From NCBI GenBank assembly GCA_016788165.1, contig JAEUTH010000036.1:1-64000 (forward strand): a DNA stretch of 64,000 bases, given 5' to 3'. The notes below the pieces were generated by a model. That model saw only the letters and a program-made list of their open reading frames with translations, ran no database searches and was not told the DNA's origin. A program made the position numbers and the translations under genes. Below, piece by piece: positions 1 through 6,444 of the stretch. Origin of the DNA: Bacteroidia bacterium (GTDB lineage Bacteria; Bacteroidota; Bacteroidia; AKYH767-A; OLB10). Every line of letters begins with the position of its first letter. Positions within the stretch are counted from its first letter, which is position 1.

Positions 1-117
1 GATTACTCGCTGTCCCGTTTCAATATGGTCTGTATGTTTTTGGTCACCTGTCAAAATGGTTTGTTTTTGTTTTAATGTTTAAATTTTGGTCGGTCTATCG
101 TCTTTGGAACGGTCGTC

Positions 118-318
118 CTACCATTGGCTATAACGTTTTGGCGCTTGGCGCAGTGGCGGATTTCGGAGCATAAAACTGTCAATATACCACAAAAGTTGAT
201 GCGAGGTAGAATGTTCAACTAACCACGTCACCCGCCATTGAGCCAAACGCCTGTTGTAAGCTGGCCTTCTGTCCTCCGTCAGTGTCAAGTCGTTATATTC
301 CTGTGCTTTTGTTGTCAT
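118..318 (-). CDS. Doubtful small hypothetical protein, 66 aa
   Basis: The frame has an ATG start and encodes a basic, tryptophan-containing protein (for example RRLAQWRVTWLVEH) with no signal peptide, membrane segment or domain that I recognise. It lies in the repeat-like left flank of the island, apart from the tightly packed operon upstream of it on the same strand. It could be a small cassette gene, a remnant or a chance frame. I have no functional assignment. Confidence 0.2.
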   Translation of the reverse strand: MTTKAQEYNDLTLTEDRRPAYNRRLAQWRVTWLVEHSTSHQLLWYIDSFMLRNPPLRQAPKRYSQW

Positions 319-425
319 TTTATTTGTTCCGTTTTTGTCTGTCTGGCTTGTGTGTCGGCTGTTTTAAAAATTTTAGAGAGAAGGGATTTTAAAAAATAAT
401 TTTTCCTTCGGGTGGCAAAGGTGGA

Positions 426-480
426 AGCTCTTTTGCAATTTTTGGTCTGAGCGTTGGCTCGTGCGAATTGCAAATGTGCT
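426..480. repeat. Nested hairpin repeat, left copy
   Basis: The outer arms are AGCTCTTTTGCAATT (426-440) and AATTGCAAATGTGCT (466-480). They pair over 15 positions except for two T-T mismatches (429/477 and 431/475). Inside is a second stem, GAGC-GTTG-GCTC (449-460), followed by GTGCG. It lies 26 bp beyond the stop codon of the nuclease-like gene at 506, so it may also act as a 3' mRNA structure. The same architecture, with different stem bases, recurs at 9825-9886 on the far side of the operon. Confidence 0.75.
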
Positions 481-505
481 TACACCTGTGGGATTGGTTT
501 CCTCT

Positions 506-1531
506 TTATAATTCATTAATTTCCTTTTCAATTAAACGATACTTGTCTTTTACATCTTCTCCTGAATAAAAGTCTAGTAAGTCTTTTTTGGTTAGCGTTC
601 CTTGACTTAAAAAGCGTTTCAGATACTCTTGGTTGAATTCCATTAAAAGGATTGATTTTTCCAATTGTTTCAAAATTGCTTTGTTGTTGTCAATGTTATT
701 ATGAACCAAAGATTTTATTGTCAACACTTCGTTTATGTCTTTGATGATACGGTTTACCATCATTGCCAAAATATCTTTATCTAATTCGATTTCTTTTGCA
801 TTTAAAGCAATGTCTCTCGCTAACATATACGCAATAGCCAAATTGCTGTAATCTCCTTTTTGTGAATTGATAATGGCAACAAAACCAACTCCCGGAATGT
901 AACCCACATTTTCAAAATTCTTAAGAATGGAGTTTTCTACTAAGGAAATATCAAAAACAATCAAACTTACTTTGCTGTCTCTGTTGGCTTGTGCTTCTAT
1001 TAACTGACTCCAAGCCGTATCAGATTTTCGAGTAAAAATGTCTTTGCTTTCAATGTCTCCTAAACGAACGCTTTTATCAAACTTACATTCAATAGCTATT
1101 TTCAAATCAGGCGTTCCGTTTACTTCACAAATTATATCACCTGTTTTGTTTTTCGGTAAATTCCCTGCTGTATTACCCGTTAAAATAGCTCTATCTTTTA
1201 ATTTTTTGTCTGCAAAGTATTGGTTTAAGAACTCTGCAATTTCATCTTCTGCTAAAACGCCTTTAATAGTTGATTTATAGAAAAGTTCTTTTTTTATTTC
1301 AAAAATCATCTTCAAACTTTCGAGTTCTGTTCCTAACTCATTGGTTGTTTTTGACAGAAAAGAGGAAATTCGGTCTTCCATTAGAGCCAACACTCCAATA
1401 TAAATTGCTCTAAGCAATTTATCATCTCTTTCAGTTGCAGGAAGATTGTCAAAGTAATTGAAAACAATTTGGTTTTCGATTTCAAATTCTTTGATTTCAA
1501 TTCTTTTGAGTTGCTGGTTTATTTTAAGCAT
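506..1531 (-). CDS. PD-(D/E)XK nuclease-like protein, last gene of the defence operon
   Basis: This 341-residue soluble protein carries a restriction-endonuclease-like signature. GD at 131-132 sits in a short strand (GDIICEV), followed by a strand ending in E148-C-K150 (IAIECKFDKS), which fits the D-Xn-E-X-K metal-binding core. The N-terminal half is predicted helical and the C-terminal third is charged and helical, perhaps a coiled coil for protein contacts. The ATG lies 2 bp after the KTSC gene stop, so it should be co-transcribed with the SIR2-HerA and restriction-modification genes. Nuclease activity is inferred from the motif alone. It could be a DNA-end or methylation-dependent nuclease, or an inactive sensor. 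I cannot name a family. Confidence 0.75.
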   Translation of the reverse strand: MLKINQQLKRIEIKEFEIENQIVFNYFDNLPATERDDKLLRAIYIGVLALMEDRISSFLSKTTNELGTELESLKMIFEIKKELFYKSTIKGVLAEDEIAEFLNQYFADKKLKDRAILTGNTAGNLPKNKTGDIICEVNGTPDLKIAIECKFDKSVRLGDIESKDIFTRKSDTAWSQLIEAQANRDSKVSLIVFDISLVENSILKNFENVGYIPGVGFVAIINSQKGDYSNLAIAYMLARDIALNAKEIELDKDILAMMVNRIIKDINEVLTIKSLVHNNIDNNKAILKQLEKSILLMEFNQEYLKRFLSQGTLTKKDLLDFYSGEDVKDKYRLIEKEINEL

Positions 1532-1533
1532 TG

Positions 1534-1743
1534 TTAAACTTTAGAATATCTATAAACTCCCTTTATGTTTTGTGCCAAAAATTGACCGTGGGAATCGGCT
1601 TGCATTAATCCTTGATAAATATGCTGAGGCACATCAAAATACTGATAGATTGAATTATTCAAAAATTCAATCTCTAATGTTGAAGTGTTTTCATCATATC
1701 CAATTGAAGCGATATTTGATGATGTTACAGGTTTTCTTTCCAT
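1534..1743 (-). CDS. KTSC-domain small protein
   Basis: This 69-residue protein is essentially one KTSC domain. The N-terminal KPVTSSNIASIGYD block is followed by a LEIEF strand, YQYFDVP, a helix containing the family-typical LMQADSHGQF, and a closing IKGVYRYSKV. KTSC domains are small beta-rich modules of unknown biochemical role, often found as stand-alone proteins. Here the gene sits 8 bp after herA and 2 bp before the nuclease-like gene. It is therefore placed as an accessory or adaptor of the defence module; that role is inference. The full domain is present and there is no sign of decay. Confidence 0.8.
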   Translation of the reverse strand: MERKPVTSSNIASIGYDENTSTLEIEFLNNSIYQYFDVPQHIYQGLMQADSHGQFLAQNIKGVYRYSKV

Positions 1744-1751
1744 TTTTATAT

Positions 1752-3617
1752 TTATTTAATTATACGTTCAATTTTCGGGTTTTGAGCTCTCCAAGTTTCA
1801 ATAAACTCTTCATAATTTGGATCTTCTTCCATTTTATTACCCCATCCGCCAGGGCGAAGCGAGTCTTTAGATTCAATTTCATCAAAAACAATTGGGTCTT
1901 GGCTATCTGGTCGTCTATCTTTTGAAGGAGCCTTTATAATTGTTCTCATAGGAAGTTTAACTGCTTCACCTAAAATTATTGCTTCGCCTGTTTTTAAAAT
2001 CGGCAACATACTAGTAAGACCTTCGAGGTTATCGGAAACAGCACTTGTAATATGGCTTCTGTCAGTAGAGTTTGAAAGTCTTAAAGCGAAGAAAGTACCA
2101 CATTGAGAAAGAATAGTAGAGTTTATTTCGGATGGTCTTTGGCTTACTATCATTGTTCCAATACCATATTTTCTACCCTCTTTTACTATTTTTTGGACAA
2201 TAGAAAGAGCACTTCCTTCAGAGTTTAAATAATTGTGAGCTTCTTCCATTAACAATAATAGTGGTCTTTCCTTTCCTCCTTGAGATAGGTTTCGAGACCA
2301 AAATAAGGCATCATAGATAATCCTTAACAAAACTCCAATTATTGTGTTCAATATTGTAATTGGAACACCTGATAAATCTAAAATGGTTATTGGTTTATCA
2401 CTTCCTATCCAACCTTTCAATAAGTCATCTAAATCCTTGTCAACCTCCCCATCGTGTTTTGGAGTCAAATCTGTAGGTTTGAAAATGAAATCGAATCTTG
2501 GAATTCTCAACTTTGAGCCAAGTGAATGAAGCTGTTGTCCATTTGTTAAAGGAGATTCATTTTGGTACTGAACGCGGTCACCATTAGCTCCATTTGAATT
2601 GATTTTTTTGAAGATAGGAGGAAAACCATTAACTGGGTCTCCTATAATTTCATTTCCATCTTTATCTAATTCATAAGCCAAAGGTTTTCCTTCTTTATCT
2701 TGATACAGTTTACCAAGTGTCTGTGTATATAAGTCATACCAAAGATGATTTAAACTAAAAGGAACTGGAGAATCAACATTTAAGGTATCAGTATTCAACC
2801 CTTTTCTAGGATATTTTTCTAAACTCTTTCTTTTTTCAGACAATACTCTTTCTAATATTGTATTGTAATCTTTTTCATTTGAAATTTTTCCGAAACTAAC
2901 CTCACACAGTTCGTCAAAATTTAAGGCCCAAAACGGAAGTAGAAGTTCTTTTTCAACACTTCCTGCACTTTTATCTGCATTTATCTTATAAATATTGGCT
3001 TTATCTTTCAATGCCTGACCATATTCACCGTGAATATCAAAAACCAAAATTCGAGAAGATGGATATTTCTCTGTATCTGATAAAGCATTTAATAAGCTTG
3101 CAACAGTTGTAGATTTACCCGAACCTGTTGTTCCAACAACTGCAGAATGTCTTGTTATTAATTTGTTTACATCAATTAATGCTGGAATAGATTCGGCACC
3201 TGCTATATGCCCAACATTGACAAAATAAGGTTTGTCTGGTTGTCCGTAAATTCTTTTTAAATCTTCCTCTGAGACTAAATGAACTTCGTCACTTATAGTT
3301 GGATATTGGGAAATACCTCTTTGAAATTCACCTGCTCTTTGTCCTTCACCAACTAATTGAATCGTAATCCATCTATTGCCATAAGGTTGATTTTCAACTT
3401 GATTTTCAGGTACAGCACCTGCACCGACTTGTGTAATAATGCCAAATAAATAATTATATCCAATAGGTATTTTTACAAAGCTCCCAATTTGTCCAATTCG
3501 ATAACCCTCTCCGTTAACATAAGTCAAACCTGAAAGAGAATCATTAACCATTGCTACCCTTATGGTTGTACCAGTTACATCTTGAACTGTTCCTAAGTAT
3601 GTAGAATTATTTTTCAT
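1752..3617 (-). CDS. herA: HerA-family ATPase of a SIR2-HerA (Nezha-type) defence module
   Basis: This 621-residue FtsK/HerA-type P-loop ATPase has an N-terminal beta-barrel HAS-like region (about 1-130). Walker A is GTTGSGKST (162-170), followed by the HerA-typical VFDIHGEYG (192-200), Walker B LLLLMEEAH (453-461), an arginine-finger region KEGRKYG (479-485) and the sensor motif VSQRPSE (491-497). HerA proteins form hexameric rings; in known SIR2-HerA systems the ring organises SIR2 subunits into a large complex that degrades NAD+ on phage infection. The start codon lies inside the 3' end of the SIR2 gene (11-bp overlap), which indicates translational coupling and matched stoichiometry. All catalytic motifs are present. 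Action on DNA versus a purely structural role cannot be read from sequence. Confidence 0.92.
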   Translation of the reverse strand: MKNNSTYLGTVQDVTGTTIRVAMVNDSLSGLTYVNGEGYRIGQIGSFVKIPIGYNYLFGIITQVGAGAVPENQVENQPYGNRWITIQLVGEGQRAGEFQRGISQYPTISDEVHLVSEEDLKRIYGQPDKPYFVNVGHIAGAESIPALIDVNKLITRHSAVVGTTGSGKSTTVASLLNALSDTEKYPSSRILVFDIHGEYGQALKDKANIYKINADKSAGSVEKELLLPFWALNFDELCEVSFGKISNEKDYNTILERVLSEKRKSLEKYPRKGLNTDTLNVDSPVPFSLNHLWYDLYTQTLGKLYQDKEGKPLAYELDKDGNEIIGDPVNGFPPIFKKINSNGANGDRVQYQNESPLTNGQQLHSLGSKLRIPRFDFIFKPTDLTPKHDGEVDKDLDDLLKGWIGSDKPITILDLSGVPITILNTIIGVLLRIIYDALFWSRNLSQGGKERPLLLLMEEAHNYLNSEGSALSIVQKIVKEGRKYGIGTMIVSQRPSEINSTILSQCGTFFALRLSNSTDRSHITSAVSDNLEGLTSMLPILKTGEAIILGEAVKLPMRTIIKAPSKDRRPDSQDPIVFDEIESKDSLRPGGWGNKMEEDPNYEEFIETWRAQNPKIERIIK

Positions 3618-4830
3618 CTAATTTAGTTTGATTATAGCCAATAAGTGCTTGAAGAAAATCACCCAACTTTGAAAAATCTCCTAGTTTCAAAAGGTGTTTT
3701 TCTTCTGAATCTTCCGTGGACGGTACTTTATGAATGCAATTTGCCAAGTTATCTTCCTCCTCCATTTCTAATGGGATTTTCCATTTCCCTCTTACAGTTC
3801 CAATCATAGCTTCATCAAAAGACCATAAAGCAAGGTTGTTTCTGTTTTTGGCTAATTGTATTGCTTTAGGATAACGCTCAATTAGATTTTTTTCTGGGTC
3901 TTCAAAGGTTAAAGTCTCGAATAACATAGCTATAACCATAGAATTGGGGTTTGCCTTTAAAGCACTTAAAATGGTATCATTCAAATGCTCATCATTAAAT
4001 GAATAGCCTGATAATACCATTAATGAATTTGGCAGTCTTAAAAATCTGTTAAGCTGGTCTATTAGAGCTAAATATGGCATTTTTCTACTTTGTTCATATT
4101 TCAAATGAGAAGGATATATCAAATATGAATCACCATTAGCCTTTGTTAAACTCGACCTATAAACTTCTTTGTTTTCTTTTTGAAACCAATTTATTGAACC
4201 GTGAATTTTCCATAGTCTAGTCCAATGTTTTGGAATCAAATTATCCTCAACTGCACGCAAGTCAAAGAAAGATTGTCTTGAACCTACAAATCCATCAAAA
4301 TATGGAATTGATAAATCTTCAAACGCTTCTTCAAGAAGCAAATCATAGTTTGTAGTAAATACTTCAATTGGTTTTTCTCTATCAATTGAAATCCATTGGG
4401 CAAGTTTATGGTATGGCGTATCTTTATCGGGGAGATTTACTTCAAGCTTTTCGACTATTTTATTGCAAATATTTTTTTCAAGTTCAACCAAATTTTCTTT
4501 TGTGAAACCTCTTACAGAATTTCCAACAGAGACCTCCTTTAATCCTCTAAGAAAGCTCAAAATATCTTCAATATTTTTCTCGTCTTTTTCTGAAAGGATT
4601 ACTTCATCAATTAGCTTGTCAAAATCGTTTTTCTCTTCTGTTTTAGATTTTAATTCATCTGTAACAAACTGAGTTAGTTTTGCCACATCAGGTATTAGAG
4701 GCCATTTATCATCTGGCATATTTACTGCTAGTGGGCAACCTGCCGAAATAAAAAAACCTAATGGTTTTTTGTCCTGTGATAGTGTTTGTCTTAAAAACTT
4801 TATATGTTTTACTGGGTCGTGTGTTGCCAT
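3607..4830 (-). CDS. SIR2-family NAD+-consuming effector of a SIR2-HerA module
   Basis: This 407-residue protein has a defence-type SIR2 domain. The NAD-binding entry is GFFISAGCP (25-33), in place of the classical GAGxS, with a conserved PLIPDV nearby. FTTNYD (158-163) is the typical TTNYD motif, KIHGS (208-212) carries the predicted catalytic H210, and SGYSFND (274-280) matches the GxS-D strand. Anti-phage SIR2 proteins act as NADases that drain the cell of NAD+. The last about 70 residues are acidic and less family-like, possibly the HerA contact or a regulatory tail. The gene starts 6 bp after the methyltransferase stop and overlaps herA by 11 bp. Loss of enzyme activity is unlikely because N161, D163 and H210 are all present. 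Confidence 0.92.
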   Translation of the reverse strand: MATHDPVKHIKFLRQTLSQDKKPLGFFISAGCPLAVNMPDDKWPLIPDVAKLTQFVTDELKSKTEEKNDFDKLIDEVILSEKDEKNIEDILSFLRGLKEVSVGNSVRGFTKENLVELEKNICNKIVEKLEVNLPDKDTPYHKLAQWISIDREKPIEVFTTNYDLLLEEAFEDLSIPYFDGFVGSRQSFFDLRAVEDNLIPKHWTRLWKIHGSINWFQKENKEVYRSSLTKANGDSYLIYPSHLKYEQSRKMPYLALIDQLNRFLRLPNSLMVLSGYSFNDEHLNDTILSALKANPNSMVIAMLFETLTFEDPEKNLIERYPKAIQLAKNRNNLALWSFDEAMIGTVRGKWKIPLEMEEEDNLANCIHKVPSTEDSEEKHLLKLGDFSKLGDFLQALIGYNQTKLDEK

Positions 4831-4836
4831 ACTATA

Positions 4837-6444
4837 TTATTTATTTCTATTTAGTCTCCTTGCCGAAAGCTTCTTCCAAATACTATCCGCAAGTTTTATT
4901 TCTTTATCCGTAAAGCCGTATCCGTCTTTCAGGATTCGCTTGTTGGTGATTTTTAAAATTTCATCAATGCTTTTTTTATCTCGCATCATTTTGTCAATGG
5001 TGGCAAGTAAATCAGAATTGTCGGTTTGGTAGGGGAGCAGTATTTTTTCTGCTTCGCTTGGCATCAATTCCAATACGCCTCCGCCATAACTACGACCAAC
5101 AATTTCAGAAAAAGCCAAAGACAAGGAATTGTAAAAACTTGCTATGAAAGCGTTTTTGTCCGTGTCTTTTTTCATAAATACACGGTGCATTGTGTCGGTT
5201 GTATATGCGTTTGCTTCGTTTAGAATTAAACGAGGATAGAGATTGTTTCTTCTGATAAATAACGCATCAGAAAGTTTGATGGAAGGAATCACAAACCAAT
5301 CATCACGAATGCCTGTTTTGTAGCCTTTGTTTACGCCCATTGATTCACCTAAACGAATGTATGAGTTCGCTCCTTTGTGTCCGTTAATTTTCTCTTTTGC
5401 CGGAAATACCAATAAGTGGGCTTTTGCCTTGGTTTGTCTATTAAGTTTCCAATCCTTTTCCGTGAAAATTACACTGTTGACCTGAACACTTCTGCCAACC
5501 ATTGGTTTTGCGTATGCTTTCAGGTCGTAAGCTTCTACAACAGGCAAAGGAACAGTGAAGTAATCATTTGCTCCTGTGGTAATGCCAACTTCTACACTGG
5601 CATAATTACTAATTGTCGGAACTTTTCGTTTTTTGGCAATCTGTTCCAAAAAGTCAATTTCTTCTTGCTCTAAAAAGTAATAAGTCCATTTATTTGACTT
5701 GAAATCTATCTTTTTGGAAGGACTTTTTAGGATGTTTACATCAAGCTTTTCAAGGTCTGAAGCATCTCTTAGTTCAAGGTGCTCAATTAAGTGCGAATCA
5801 CTTCCGTTTTTCTCGCAAAGCAATAAAACCACTTCTTGCTGAATGTCAGGGAAAACCAACTTTTCAAAAGAGATGATATTGATTTTATTGTAGAAATGTG
5901 CCAAAAACTCACGGAGTTGTTGAGCATACGAAACCTGTAACAATTCCGCAGGAATTACAAAACCAATCTTTCCTTTTTCTTTGAGTAACAAACTTGAACC
6001 AACCACAAAAGAGACCCAAGCATTGGTCAGTTTTGAATATTTCAGTTTAGCCCGATTGAAAACTTTAATGGCTTCATTTTGCTGTTCTTCCTGAAAATAT
6101 TGGTAGCGAATGTAAGGCGGATTGCCCACCACTAAATCAAACTTCTGTGTGGTTTCATTGCAATACAAATGAAAATCTGTATTGATTACATCCTTGTTAT
6201 TGAGTTTAATCTTTTCCGCTTTTTCTGCTTCCACATCATCAAATTCAATGGCTGTTACTGAGTTGAATTTATGGTTGTTCTCTTTCAATTGTTCAAGGAA
6301 AACTCCATCACCACAACTTGGTTCTAAAATTTCATAGTCTGAACTTCCATTGATGCCCCATTTCAAAATGAATGCAGCAATTGGCTCAGGCGTGTAAAAT
6401 CCACCTCTCAATTTCTCGGCTGTTGCGTTCTTAATTAGCTTCAT
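4837..6444 (-). CDS. Stand-alone N6-adenine DNA methyltransferase (Eco57I-type partner)
   Basis: This 535-residue gamma-class N6-adenine methyltransferase has an AdoMet motif I in EPSCGDGVF (41-49), preceded by the GGFYTPEPIA motif X region, and the catalytic NPPY at 108-111 in DLVVGNPPYIRYQYF. The C-terminal half (about 260-535) is the expected target-recognition region. It contains the SIxxSDALFIRRN-like block seen in Eco57I/TaqI-type enzymes. Eco57I itself, as I recall, pairs a fused enzyme of about 997 aa with a methylase of about 544 aa; the gene here and its neighbour match both sizes. The partner methylates the strand left unmodified by the fused enzyme. It overlaps the fused enzyme gene by 14 bp. 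Confidence 0.9.
   Translation of the reverse strand: MKLIKNATAEKLRGGFYTPEPIAAFILKWGINGSSDYEILEPSCGDGVFLEQLKENNHKFNSVTAIEFDDVEAEKAEKIKLNNKDVINTDFHLYCNETTQKFDLVVGNPPYIRYQYFQEEQQNEAIKVFNRAKLKYSKLTNAWVSFVVGSSLLLKEKGKIGFVIPAELLQVSYAQQLREFLAHFYNKINIISFEKLVFPDIQQEVVLLLCEKNGSDSHLIEHLELRDASDLEKLDVNILKSPSKKIDFKSNKWTYYFLEQEEIDFLEQIAKKRKVPTISNYASVEVGITTGANDYFTVPLPVVEAYDLKAYAKPMVGRSVQVNSVIFTEKDWKLNRQTKAKAHLLVFPAKEKINGHKGANSYIRLGESMGVNKGYKTGIRDDWFVIPSIKLSDALFIRRNNLYPRLILNEANAYTTDTMHRVFMKKDTDKNAFIASFYNSLSLAFSEIVGRSYGGGVLELMPSEAEKILLPYQTDNSDLLATIDKMMRDKKSIDEILKITNKRILKDGYGFTDKEIKLADSIWKKLSARRLNRNK

Larger units (their letters stand above)
1..505. other. Left island flank, mostly non-coding
   Basis: This stretch separates the window edge from the last gene of the defence operon. 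It is rich in G and T on the plus strand. It holds one doubtful 66-codon reading frame (118-318, minus) and one nested hairpin (426-480). It shares short blocks with the flank on the other side of the operon (TTGTGTGTCG near 349-358 and TTCGGGT near 408-414, compared with the region after 9886). I see no RNA gene or convincing protein gene. Confidence 0.5.
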
